Origin: ZAX-1 sp046533095
GTDB taxonomy: Bacteria > Bacillota > Clostridia > Lachnospirales > Lachnospiraceae
Assembly (NCBI GenBank): GCA_046533095.1
Contig: JAJQRA010000030.1
Coordinates: 124,001-188,000 of the forward strand
Direction: 5' to 3'
Length of the DNA stretch: 64,000 bases
The notes under the pieces were generated by a model that was not told where the DNA came from, searched no databases, and saw only the letters and a program-made list of their open reading frames with translations. Below are positions 17,351-25,565 of this stretch, one piece after another (within the stretch, counting starts at the first letter, position 1; every line of letters begins with the position of its first letter). The translations under genes and the position numbers were made by a program.

Positions 17351-18097
17351 ATGGTAGGAGAAAAAAGAAAACGAAGAAAACGACTCAAATTTATCGTAGG
17401 GTGTTTCTTTTCGCTCGCATGCTTGCTTTTATTGGCAACGGTGGTCGCCGTAAAATTATTTACAGTAGAAAATATAGAAGTGGTGGGCAATAAACTTTAC
17501 GACAATCAAGTAATAGAAGATGCGGTCTTAAATGATGAATATTCATGGAATAGCCTTTATGTCTATTTTAAACATCGCTTTTTTGAACCGGAGGTGATCC
17601 CTTTTGTGGATACCATGGAAGTTTCCTTGTCCCCTCCTCATACGATCCAAATACAAGTATACGAAAAAGGAATTTTGGGCTATCTGTATTTGGATGATTT
17701 GGGGCAGAACGTCTACTTCGATAAAGATGGCATTGTCATAGAAACATCTTTTGATATTATCAAGAATGTTCCTAAAATAACAGGGATACAGGTAGAGCAA
17801 ATCGTCCTGTTTGAGAAACTGCCCATCAAAGAAAAAAATACCTTAAAGAATCTTCTATCGCTGACGCAGATGCTGAAAAAATATAGGTTGATTCCAGATG
17901 CCATCAACTATGACGCAACGGACGGATATATTTTAACCTATGCAAATGCACAAGTGCTTTTGGGGCAAGTGAAAAATCTCAATGAAAAAATTGTCAGGCT
18001 GTCCTACATTATGCCGGAACTAGAGGGGCAAAATGGTGTGCTGCATTTAGAAAATTGGACAGAAAATACAACCGATATTACATTTGAGAAAAAATAA
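17351..18097 (+). CDS. divIB: FtsQ/DivIB-type division protein
   Basis: A 248-residue bitopic protein: short basic N-terminus, one membrane segment (about 13-34), a POTRA-like domain beginning TVENIEVVGNKLYDNQVI, then the beta domain with YLDDLGQNVYFDKDGIVI. This is the FtsQ/DivIB layout, the scaffold that ties FtsL and DivIC to the septal synthase. GGAGGA precedes the ATG and the gap after ftsW is only 9 bp. It appears to be the last gene of the cluster before the separate ftsZ promoter. Confidence 0.88.
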   Translation: MVGEKRKRRKRLKFIVGCFFSLACLLLLATVVAVKLFTVENIEVVGNKLYDNQVIEDAVLNDEYSWNSLYVYFKHRFFEPEVIPFVDTMEVSLSPPHTIQIQVYEKGILGYLYLDDLGQNVYFDKDGIVIETSFDIIKNVPKITGIQVEQIVLFEKLPIKEKNTLKNLLSLTQMLKKYRLIPDAINYDATDGYILTYANAQVLLGQVKNLNEKIVRLSYIMPELEGQNGVLHLENWTENTTDITFEKK

Positions 18098-18109
18098 AAT
18101 AAAAATAGG

Positions 18110-18138
18110 TTGATTAATTTTAGAAAAAATTATATTAT
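18110..18138 (+). promoter_or_regulatory. Probable ftsZ promoter
   Basis: TTGATT (18110-18115), 17 bases, TATTAT (18133-18138), giving a leader of about 135 bases before ftsZ. The same block recurs before the second ftsZ copy (TTGATT 19674-19679), where the -10 reads TAGTAT, a weaker match. The leader also contains a small hairpin (AAACC, 5-base loop, GGTTT). Confidence 0.55.
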
Positions 18139-18279
18139 AGAGTATGGATGTTTGTAGGATAAATGGTATCTTATGATAGTATCGGATAGAATGCGTTTCA
18201 TAATGGAACCAAACCGTATGGGTTTAATGTGAATTTAAGAATATAAAGATATATTTGGAGTATAAAAGGAGGAATAACC

Positions 18280-19515
18280 TTGCTTGAGATTAAAACAACA
18301 GAAGAAGAGTCCAGCGCAAATATCATCGTAATCGGTGTAGGTGGTGCAGGAAATAATGCTGTAAATAGAATGATTGATGAAAATATTGCCGCAGTAGAAT
18401 TTATCGGGGTCAATACGGACAAGCAGGCATTGATGCTCTGCAAAGCGCCGACCTTGATTCAAATCGGCGAGAAATTGACAAAAGGCCTTGGTGCAGGCGC
18501 AAAGCCTGAAATCGGAGAGCAGGCGGCGGAAGAGAGCCGCGAGGAACTTACCGCAGCAATTAAAGGTGCAGATATGGTATTTGTGACCTGCGGGATGGGA
18601 GGCGGGACCGGGACGGGTGCAGCTCCGGTCGTTGCAGGAATTGCAAAGGAAATGAGTATTTTGACCGTTGGAGTCGTAACAAAACCTTTTAAGTTTGAAG
18701 GGAAAACAAGGATGGAGAACGCTATGGCAGGCATTGAGCGGCTGCAGGAAAATGTGGATACCCTAATTGTCATACCAAATGAAAAATTATTAGCAATGGT
18801 AGATAGAAGAACTACGATGCCAGAGGCGTTGATGAAAGCGGATGAAGTATTGCAGCAGGCGGTGCAGGGCATTACGGATTTAATTAATGTGTCGGCATTG
18901 ATAAACCTTGACTTTGCAGATGTCCAGACGGTTATGCGGGATAAAGGGATGGCACATGTTGGGATTGGTACGGCAAAAGGCGACGATAAGGCAATTGAAG
19001 CCGCCAAACTTGCAATTGAAAGTCCACTTCTTGAAACGCGTATCGAAGGGGCGAGCCATGTGATTGTGAATGTCTCAGGCGATATAGCGTTGATAGAGGT
19101 TGACGAGGCGACAAATTATATAAGGGATTTAGCAGGGGAAGAGGTAAACATCATATTTGGCGCAAGATATGAGGATTTTAAGCCGGAGGAAGTAACGATC
19201 ACGGTAATAGCAACCGGGCTTGAAGCAGTCCAAGGCCCTCCTAGAATCGTGCCTACCAAGCAGCATTTTGACCCGAATACGACAAGGAGGCCTATGGGGG
19301 GGGGCACGAGTGCCGGTGCCGGTAGTTTTATCAGAAAAGATGTTTCGCCGGGCTATACGGGAAGAACGGGCTATGGAATGGGGAGCCAGACGCAGATACC
19401 GGGTGGAAACACGTTTCCTGTGTTGAAAGAACAAAAAAGCACTGTTCCGGAGAAAGAATTTAAGCTTCCGGAATTTATGAAGAATCAAAGAAGCACAAGA
19501 GATCAAAAAAAATAG
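18280..19515 (+). CDS. ftsZ: Cell division protein FtsZ
   Basis: FtsZ is the tubulin-like GTPase that forms the Z-ring. This 411-residue copy is complete. It has GVGGAGNNAVNRM (T1), GLGAGAKPEIG (T3), the tubulin signature GGGTGTGAAPV (108-118), the T7 loop INLDFADV, a variable linker (about 320-390) and a conserved C-terminal peptide (KLPEFMKNQR) that docks FtsA, SepF or ZapA-type partners. Translation starts at TTG with AAAGGAGG upstream. It has its own promoter and terminator. Confidence 0.97.
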   Translation: MLEIKTTEEESSANIIVIGVGGAGNNAVNRMIDENIAAVEFIGVNTDKQALMLCKAPTLIQIGEKLTKGLGAGAKPEIGEQAAEESREELTAAIKGADMVFVTCGMGGGTGTGAAPVVAGIAKEMSILTVGVVTKPFKFEGKTRMENAMAGIERLQENVDTLIVIPNEKLLAMVDRRTTMPEALMKADEVLQQAVQGITDLINVSALINLDFADVQTVMRDKGMAHVGIGTAKGDDKAIEAAKLAIESPLLETRIEGASHVIVNVSGDIALIEVDEATNYIRDLAGEEVNIIFGARYEDFKPEEVTITVIATGLEAVQGPPRIVPTKQHFDPNTTRRPMGGGTSAGAGSFIRKDVSPGYTGRTGYGMGSQTQIPGGNTFPVLKEQKSTVPEKEFKLPEFMKNQRSTRDQKK

Positions 19516-19540
19516 ATTGAATATGGGAAATAGATAAAAA

Positions 19541-19592
19541 ACTACCAAAGATTGTGAAACTTTTTAACTACTATAATCTTTGGTAGTTTTTT
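19541..19592 (+). terminator. ftsZ terminator
   Basis: A perfect 13-bp stem (ACTACCAAAGATT 19541-19553 with AATCTTTGGTAGT 19575-19587) is followed by a T run. A near copy closes the duplicated unit at 21058-21112. Confidence 0.9.
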
Positions 19593-19844
19593 TATTGGAG
19601 AAAGAATGTAGGGAAGGGCGAGAATATTTAGAGGGGAGGACGTAGGTGGAGAAGAAATAAGATCAAAAATAGGTTGATTAATTTTAGAAAAAATTATAGT
19701 ATAGAGTAAGGATGTTTGTAGGATAAATGGTATCTTATGATAGTATTAGGATAGAATGCGTTTCATAATGGAACCAAACCGTATGGGTTTCATGTGAATT
19801 TAAGAATATAAAGATATATTTGGAGTATAAAAGGAGGAATAACC

Positions 19845-20846
19845 TTGCTTGAGATTAAAACAACAGAAGAAGAGTCCAACGTAAATATCATCGTAATCGG
19901 TGTAGGTGGTGCAGGAAATAATGCTGTAAATAGAATGATTGATGAAAATATTGCCACAGTAGAATTCATCGGGGTCAATACGGACAAGCAGGCATTGATG
20001 CTCTGCAAAGCGCCGACCTTGATTCAGATTGGCGAGAAATCAACAAAAGGCCTTGATGCAGGTGCAAAGCCTGGAATTGGAGAGCAGGCGGCAGAAGAGA
20101 GCCGCGAGGAACTTACCGCAGCAATTAAAGGTGCAGATATGGTATTTGTGATCTGTGGGATGGGAGGCGGAACCGGGACGGGTGCAGCCCCGGTCATTGC
20201 TGGAATTGCAAAGGAAATGGGCATTTTGACCGTTGGGGTGGTAACAAAACCCTTTAAGTTTGAAGGGAAAGCAAGGATGGAGAACGCTATGGCCGGCATT
20301 GAAAGGTTGAAGGAAAATGTGGATACCCTAATTGTCATACCAAATGACAAATTATTAGCAATGGTAGATAGAAAGACTACGATGACGGAGGCGCTGATGA
20401 AAGCGGACGAAATATTGCAGCAGGCGGTGCAGGGCATTACAGATTTAATTAATGTGTCGGCATTGATAAACCTTGACTTTGCGGATGTCCAGACGGCTAT
20501 GCGGGATAAAGGGATGGCACATGTTGGGATTGGTACGGCAAAAGGCGACAATAAGGCAATTGAAGCAGCCAAACTTGCAATTGAAAGTCCACTTCTTGAA
20601 ACGCGCATAGAAGGGGCGAGCCATGTGATTGTGAATGTTTCAGGCGATATAGGGATAATAGAGGTTGACAAGGCAACAAACTACATAAGGGATTTGGCAG
20701 GGAAAGAGGTAAACATCATATATGGCGCAAAATATGATGCTTTTAAGCTAGGGGAAGTAACGATTACGGTGATAGCAACCGAGCTTGAAAAGCAGCACGT
20801 TGACCCGAATACGACAAGTGCTGTGATATACTATGGTATACTATAG
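19845..20846 (+). CDS. Truncated FtsZ paralogue (IS-disrupted copy)
   Basis: This is the second copy of ftsZ, also starting at TTG after AAAGGAGG. The first 316 residues or so follow FtsZ closely and keep T1, GGGTGTGAAPV and the T7 loop. The C-terminal linker and docking peptide are missing: after KQHVDPNTT the frame runs into foreign sequence and stops at residue 333. Two changes fall in the T3 loop, where the first copy reads GLGAGAKPEIG and this one GLDAGAKPGIG (Gly71 to Asp, Glu77 to Gly). It could be a decaying pseudogene, or a GTPase-only FtsZ that co-polymerises or interferes. Most substitutions elsewhere are conservative. Confidence 0.85.
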   Translation: MLEIKTTEEESNVNIIVIGVGGAGNNAVNRMIDENIATVEFIGVNTDKQALMLCKAPTLIQIGEKSTKGLDAGAKPGIGEQAAEESREELTAAIKGADMVFVICGMGGGTGTGAAPVIAGIAKEMGILTVGVVTKPFKFEGKARMENAMAGIERLKENVDTLIVIPNDKLLAMVDRKTTMTEALMKADEILQQAVQGITDLINVSALINLDFADVQTAMRDKGMAHVGIGTAKGDNKAIEAAKLAIESPLLETRIEGASHVIVNVSGDIGIIEVDKATNYIRDLAGKEVNIIYGAKYDAFKLGEVTITVIATELEKQHVDPNTTSAVIYYGIL

Positions 20847-20979
20847 TTGTAACCGGTGTGGCTTATAAGATATAATAATTTCATGCAGAAAAGAGGAACG
20901 ATTATGCCACAAAGTTACGAAGCAGAATTAAAAAAGAAAATCGTTCGTCTCCATATTGAACAAGGGCGAACCTACAAAA
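20818..20979 (+). mobile_element. IS3-like insertion sequence fragment
   Basis: Between two parts of the second ftsZ copy lies about 160 bp of foreign DNA. It holds an ATG at 20904 with GAGGAAC upstream and 25 codons (MPQSYEAELKKKIVRLHIEQ and on to GRTYK) that match the N-terminus of IS3-family OrfA transposases. The frame then ends abruptly at the return to ftsZ sequence. Only the left end of an element remains; no right end is seen. The upstream part contains a palindromic stretch (TATACTATGGTATACTATA). Confidence 0.75.
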
Positions 20980-21032
20980 TAAACTTCCTGAATTTATGAA
21001 AAATCAAAGAAGCGCAAGAGACAAAAAAATAG
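20980..21032 (+). pseudogene. Detached C-terminal end of the second ftsZ copy
   Basis: Right after the IS fragment the bases encode LPEFMKNQRSARDKK and a stop, the same C-terminal peptide as the intact ftsZ (LPEFMKNQRSTRDQKK). About 170 bp of linker found in the first copy are missing. This proves the second copy was once full length and was broken by an insertion with deletion. No start signal serves this fragment. Confidence 0.85.
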
Positions 21033-21057
21033 ATTGAATATGAGAAATAGATAAAAA

Positions 21058-21112
21058 ACTACCAAAGATTGTGGAACTTTTTAACTACTATAATCTTTGG
21101 TAGGTTTTTTTT
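21058..21112 (+). terminator. Terminator of the second ftsZ copy
   Basis: Copy of the ftsZ terminator: CTACCAAAGATT with AATCTTTGGTAG and a T tract. The outermost pair is lost compared with the first copy. It still looks functional. Confidence 0.8.
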
Positions 21113-21194
21113 ATTGGAAGAAGAATGAGGGGAAGGACGAAAATAACTGGAGGGGAGGACGTAGGTGGAGGTGGACGAGAGAGCACCACAGACA

Positions 21195-21267
21195 CTAAGT
21201 TCGGAAATACCTCACTAAGTGTCTGGGCACGCTTTCACACTAGGTTCGAAAATACCTCACCAAGTGT
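21195..21267. repeat. 28-bp direct repeats
   Basis: CTAAGTTCGGAAATACCTCA with its continuation (21195-21222) recurs at 21240-21267 with 3 or 4 changes, a period of 45 bp. They lie in the gene-free stretch between the ftsZ duplication and spoIIGA. No coding function is seen. Confidence 0.75.
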
Positions 21268-21408
21268 TCAATGCGTGTCGTATTCTGTAGATGAATTTTT
21301 TAAAATGGGGTATGTCTTTTGACAAAAAAAACAGGCATTTAAACCTATAATGGGGAACATGATTTGCAATGATTTCGTACGTTTCAAAATGCAAGGCAGT
21401 GGGATGAA

Positions 21409-21494
21409 ATCGTTGCCATGCATGGAAGGTTTGGGAAAGCAAGCCAATTCCTTTGCAAAAGCGTTACATCGTTGCCATGCATGGAGGGTTTGGG
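21409..21494. repeat. 27-bp direct repeats before spoIIGA
   Basis: ATCGTTGCCATGCATGGA followed by A or G and GGTTTGGG occurs at 21409-21435 and 21468-21494, differing at one position, period 59 bp. The second copy carries the GGAGGG that serves as ribosome-binding site of spoIIGA, so the repeat has shaped its translation start. Both copies contain the palindrome CCATGCATGG. Confidence 0.8.
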
Positions 21495-21501
21495 GGTGCC
21501 T

Positions 21502-22284
21502 GTGAAATATGGAATATACATAGATGTGCTGTTTTTGACAAATTTTATGATGGATTTCCTTTCGTTGTGGATTGTGAAAAAGCTTCTGAAAAATCAAGGT
21601 AAAATGCGTTATTTATTCCTAGCCAGCTTATTTGGCACAATAGGTAGCATCGCATTGTATTTGTTGCTGAAGCAGGATGTAGCCTATCAGTTATGCGTTC
21701 ATTTTATGGTCAATCCAGTTATGGTTTTCATTGCGTACCAAAGTAGAAACTTCAAAAAATATGTAATGGAATATTTTTTTTCCTATCTTGGGGTGATCGT
21801 TTTGGGAGGAGCGCTTCAATGGACGTTTAGTGGCCTTTCAAACAGGAAAGGCTACTGGATATGGGTGATTGCCATCACCTTGGCGATAAGCGCAGGAATC
21901 ACTTTATGGGAGCGTATGTGGGCATTTCGGGAACAGACATTTCAAGTGATGTTGGTACACAAAGATTACAAGGTGCTACTAGATGGCTTTTACGATACCG
22001 GAAACCTATTAGATGACCCTTACGTACACCAACCGGTGCATATTGTGGAAGAAGGGTACATCCAGCCGATCATAGAGCAATTTGATCTAAAGCCACGCTA
22101 TGTACCGTATCATTCCCTAGGGAAACAAAACGGTTTACTAAAAGTGGTCACATTGGACTATATGTACATAAGAAGGGGAAAAGAGGATATATGCATTGAA
22201 AAGCCGGTATGCGGTATTTCAAAAGAAGCATTATTTCAAAGCCATATGTGCCAAATCTTATTAAATGCCCGGTGTATGAAATAA
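21502..22284 (+). CDS. spoIIGA: Sigma-E processing peptidase SpoIIGA
   Basis: SpoIIGA is the membrane-bound aspartic protease that removes the pro-sequence of sigma-E in the mother cell. The product (about 260 residues) has five or so membrane segments in its N-terminal half, beginning KYGIYIDVLFLTNFMMDFL, and a C-terminal protease domain with the catalytic DTGN motif (LLDGFYDTGNLLDDP). A GTG at 21502 is chosen because it aligns with the family N-terminus; GTG 21496 and ATG 21481 are in-frame alternatives. It lies just before sigE, its substrate gene, in the usual order. Confidence 0.88.
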   Translation: MKYGIYIDVLFLTNFMMDFLSLWIVKKLLKNQGKMRYLFLASLFGTIGSIALYLLLKQDVAYQLCVHFMVNPVMVFIAYQSRNFKKYVMEYFFSYLGVIVLGGALQWTFSGLSNRKGYWIWVIAITLAISAGITLWERMWAFREQTFQVMLVHKDYKVLLDGFYDTGNLLDDPYVHQPVHIVEEGYIQPIIEQFDLKPRYVPYHSLGKQNGLLKVVTLDYMYIRRGKEDICIEKPVCGISKEALFQSHMCQILLNARCMK

Positions 22285-22294
22285 AAAAGGGAAC

Positions 22295-22446
22295 GATTCA
22301 GTGGCTAGGATTAAGGGAGGAGCGCACATAATCACTTAAAACTGGAAATTTAGGCAATTCAGTCGCTAGGATCAAGAGAGGAACGTATGTCATCACTTAA
22401 AACTGGAAATTTAGGCAATTCAGTTGCTAGGATCAAGGGAGGAACT
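22295..22446. repeat. 61-bp tandem repeats in the spoIIGA-sigE gap
   Basis: A unit starting ATCACTTAAAACTGGAAATT (22331 and 22392) and ending in GCTAGGATCAAG(A/G)GAGGAAC is present twice, and its last 30 bases a third time at 22295-22327. Every unit ends in a strong ribosome-binding site. The last unit supplies the one used by sigE. The middle one precedes an extra in-frame ATG at 22387. Confidence 0.85.
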
Positions 22447-22449
22447 TTC

Positions 22450-23190
22450 ATGTACATAAAAATAGCAATGCCGGAACATTTTCAACTCAAACTAATCCCT
22501 ACACTGCAAAATATGTTGAAGTTAAAAAAGGGGGATATTCATTACATCGGTGGTGCAGAGGTGTTGCCACCACCTTTAGAATTTACTGAGGAAGCCCGCT
22601 GTATCGGGATGTTGACATCAAGTTCTGCGCAAGAGGCAAAAAGGGAACTGATTGAACATAATCTAAGGTTGGTGGTATACATCGCAAAAAAATTCGATAA
22701 TACAGGGATTGGGGTGGAAGATTTAATCTCGATTGGAACAATCGGATTAATCAAAGCAATCAATACATTTAATCCGGGAAAAAATATTAAATTGGCTACC
22801 TATGCCTCTCGTTGTATTGAGAATGAAATTCTCATGTATTTAAGGAGAAATAATAAAACGAAAATGGAAGTATCCATAGATGAACCGCTCAATGTCGATT
22901 GGGATGGGAATGAACTTCTGCTTTCCGATATTTTAGGGACAGAAGAAGATATCATCTATCGGGATATTGAAACGGAAGTAGAAAAGAGCCTATTAAAAAG
23001 GGCAATCGAAAAATTAGCGCCAAGGGAACGTACCATTGTTGAATTGCGGTTTGGGCTTTCTGGCGAAGATGCAGAAGAATTGACGCAAAAAGAAGTGGCT
23101 GACCTTCTTGGAATTTCCCAGTCCTATATTTCGCGTCTGGAGAAAAAAATAATGAAACGCTTAAAAAAGGAAATTGTGAAATTTGAATAA
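22450..23190 (+). CDS. sigE: Sporulation sigma factor SigE (pro-form)
   Basis: Sigma-E directs early mother-cell transcription in sporulation. The 246-residue product has an N-terminal pro-sequence ending near HYIGGAEVLPPPL, which matches the SpoIIGA cleavage region of Bacillus pro-sigma-E (YYIGGSEALPPPL). Region 2 follows (NLRLVVYIAKKFDNTGIGVEDLISIG), then region 4 with a helix-turn-helix (KEVADLLGISQSYISRLEKK). ATG 22450 with GGGAGGAAC is the normal start. An ATG at 22387 is in frame, has its own repeat-borne ribosome-binding site and would add 21 residues. Confidence 0.95.
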   Translation: MYIKIAMPEHFQLKLIPTLQNMLKLKKGDIHYIGGAEVLPPPLEFTEEARCIGMLTSSSAQEAKRELIEHNLRLVVYIAKKFDNTGIGVEDLISIGTIGLIKAINTFNPGKNIKLATYASRCIENEILMYLRRNNKTKMEVSIDEPLNVDWDGNELLLSDILGTEEDIIYRDIETEVEKSLLKRAIEKLAPRERTIVELRFGLSGEDAEELTQKEVADLLGISQSYISRLEKKIMKRLKKEIVKFE

Positions 23191-23948
23191 AAGATAGGGG
23201 AAATAGGGGATACAGAGGATACAGTTATAAAAAATCAAACGAATTAGAATCCGACTAAATTCCATCTCTCATATTGCTATATTTGACTGGGATTCCGAAA
23301 CTTTTTTGTGACAGTTTATGGTGGCGGATGGCGAATGGTTGGTGCGGGTATCTGCTGTCATTTCTGTGCACCGTTTTGCTTTAAACTTTAGTGCATCCAA
23401 GCAATTCATTTCATCGGCTCTTTCCGCATGGCTTTATCGATCCCGATTTCCGGATTAGCTTCCAGCCCTATGGATTTGCAAAGCAACTTCCACTTTTGAA
23501 ACTTGAGGGGTGGAAGCTACTTTGATGTTTAAGACAAACCAAAGATTTCCGGAAGAAACACAAGCATCAGAAATTACACCCCTTGATGTAGAGGATGAGA
23601 ATATATCCAGCGTAAATGTAGGGATTGCAACGATAAGCATTGTCGAACAAGGGCGTTTCCAAGCATCTGGAGAAGCGTATTTCTCCGATAAAGCAAGTGG
23701 GCTTTGGTAGCTGCCTTAGAAAAGATTTTTAAATATTGCGGAAACACCATACGAAGCTCGCTAAGGGCTCAATAAATTAAAATTCTATGATAAGAAATGA
23801 TGGAATTATATTTAATATATGATATAATGTGAGCAAAGCGAACTTTATATCGCACCGAGCAAAGGAGTGAATCATTTTGCGCAATTGTGCACATTCCCGG
23901 ACAAAAGATGAAGTGCAGAGGAATTTTACATAGGCTAGGAGGTATTCT
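23191..23948. other. Gene-poor region after sigE
   Basis: About 750 bases without a convincing intact gene. It holds a possible broken gene (23525-23775), a TATAAT hexamer at 23822-23827 with no clear -35, and an 18-codon frame with TTG start (23877-23933) preceded by AAAGGAG at ideal distance. That frame ends 16 bases before the next gene and could be a leader peptide. Nothing else recognisable was found. Confidence 0.4.
23525..23775 (+). pseudogene. Possible frameshifted small gene
   Basis: A frame from ATG 23525 reads 61 codons with protein-like composition (NISSVNVGIATISIVEQG) to a stop at 23708-23710. The adjacent frame continues without a break as ALVAALEKIFKYCGNTIRSS to a stop at 23773-23775. 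One single-base shift would join them into one protein of about 83 residues. I do not recognise the family. Confidence is low because both parts are short. Confidence 0.35.
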
Positions 23949-25550
23949 ATGAAACTAACATTTTTAGGTGCAGCCCATGAAGTGACAGGAAGCTGCCACT
24001 ATTTGCAGATGGGAGAAAAACACTTGCTGGTAGATTGTGGTATGGAGCAAGGTGCAGATATTTATGTAAATCAAGAAATACCGGTAAATGTGTCGCTCAT
24101 AGACTATGTGCTGGTTACACATGCCCACATAGACCATTCCGGACTTTTGCCATTGATTTACAGCCACGGATTTCGCGGGAAGGTCTACGCAACGAAGGCA
24201 ACATGCGACTTGTGCAATATTATGCTAAAGGACAGTGCGCATATCCAGATGTTTGAAGCAGAATGGAAGAACCGTAAGGCAATACGTGCAGGGACTCCGG
24301 AAATAGAGCCGATGTATACGATTGAAGATGCCGCGGGTGTATTAGAACACTTTAGGCCATGCCACTATAACCAAAAAATAGAAATTTGCGAAGAACTAAC
24401 AATTAGATTTGTAGATGCAGGGCATTTGCTTGGCTCCTCAAGCATAGAAGTTTGGGGAAAGGAAGAGCAAAAAGAAATAAAAATAGTGTTCTCTGGTGAT
24501 ATTGGGGCGGGAAATAAGCCGCTCATCCGCAATCCCCAATATATCAACGATGCTGATTATGTCATTATGGAGTCTACATATGGCGACCGGCTGCATCATG
24601 CCCCACCGGATTTTTCCGTAGAGCTTGCAAGGCTGATAAAGGAAACATTCAAAAGAGGGGGAAATCTGGTCATTCCGGCTTTTTCCGTAGGCAGGACACA
24701 GGAAATGCTCTACCATTTAAGGTGTATCAAAGAAAAGCACATGCTGCCTCAATTTGAGGATTTTGAGTGTTATATTGACAGCCCACTGGCTGTTGAGGCT
24801 ACGGAGATTTATAACGAAAGCCAGGTGGAATGCTTTTCGAAAGAAGCAAAGGAACTAGTAGACAAGGGAATCAATCCAATTGGCTTTCAAGGGCTAAACA
24901 AATCGATCACAAGCGATGACTCCAAATCAATTAATACCATAGAAAAGCCGATTGTCATTATTTCTGCATCCGGTATGTGTGAGGCCGGTCGAATCAGGCA
25001 TCATTTAAAGCATAATTTATGGCGGGAAGAAAGTACAATCTTATTTGTAGGCTTTCAGGTGCCGGGAACGCTTGGGAATCATCTTTTAAATGGAGCAAAA
25101 ACGGTAAAGCTTTTTGGTGAAACGATTGATGTAAGAGCCCATATTGAAAACATCGCGGGGGCGAGCGGTCATGCAGATAAGGAGCATTTGCTGTATTGGA
25201 TCAAGGCGTTTGAAAAAAAACCAAAACGGCTGTTTGTCGTACATGGCGAGGATAGCGTCTGCGATACGTTTGCCGCCTATGTCAAGGAAGAAACAGGGAT
25301 TGAAGCGGTAGCCCCCTATAGCGGCGACAGCTACGATTTGTTACAGAACCTGTTAGTAGCCGAAGGCAGCAGGGAATTAAAGCCAAAGAAAACGAAAGAA
25401 GCCCATGCTACATCGAATGTATTTGTAAGGCTCTTAGCGGCCGGCGAGCGCCTACTCGTCGTTATTCGTAGACATGAGGGAAGCCCAAATAAAGAGCTTG
25501 GAAAACTTGCAAACCAGATCAATTCACTTTGTGATAAGTGGGAACGATAG
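23949..25550 (+). CDS. Beta-CASP metallo-beta-lactamase RNase-like protein
   Basis: The product is 533 residues. It has the metallo-beta-lactamase zinc motif HAHIDHSG (His58, His60, Asp62, His63), GHLLGSSSIEV, FSGDIG, and the beta-CASP region with ISASGMCEAGRIRHHL and the C-terminal ASGHADKEHLL. Proteins of this YSH1/CPSF73-like group are predicted RNA-processing exo- or endonucleases. A C-terminal extension of about 70 residues has no recognised domain. It sits between sigE and sigG, which in many spore formers are adjacent. GGAGG precedes the ATG. Confidence 0.9.
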   Translation: MKLTFLGAAHEVTGSCHYLQMGEKHLLVDCGMEQGADIYVNQEIPVNVSLIDYVLVTHAHIDHSGLLPLIYSHGFRGKVYATKATCDLCNIMLKDSAHIQMFEAEWKNRKAIRAGTPEIEPMYTIEDAAGVLEHFRPCHYNQKIEICEELTIRFVDAGHLLGSSSIEVWGKEEQKEIKIVFSGDIGAGNKPLIRNPQYINDADYVIMESTYGDRLHHAPPDFSVELARLIKETFKRGGNLVIPAFSVGRTQEMLYHLRCIKEKHMLPQFEDFECYIDSPLAVEATEIYNESQVECFSKEAKELVDKGINPIGFQGLNKSITSDDSKSINTIEKPIVIISASGMCEAGRIRHHLKHNLWREESTILFVGFQVPGTLGNHLLNGAKTVKLFGETIDVRAHIENIAGASGHADKEHLLYWIKAFEKKPKRLFVVHGEDSVCDTFAAYVKEETGIEAVAPYSGDSYDLLQNLLVAEGSRELKPKKTKEAHATSNVFVRLLAAGERLLVVIRRHEGSPNKELGKLANQINSLCDKWER

Positions 25551-25565
25551 ATGGAACACTATAAA

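Larger units (their letters stand above)
18084..19650 (+). repeat. First unit of a 1.5-kb tandem duplication (ftsZ locus)
   Basis: From the end of divIB to about 19650 the sequence (promoter, leader, ftsZ, terminator and a stretch ending GAGGACGTAGGTGGAG) is repeated from about 19651 to 21172. The copies are very similar in the leader and through the GTPase domain, and the terminators are nearly identical. The direct head-to-tail order shows a tandem duplication. Confidence 0.9.

Noticed and set aside
21125..21322. 65-codon frame over the 28-bp repeats
   Set aside because: Composition and length fit chance; it merely spans the repeats after the ftsZ duplication.
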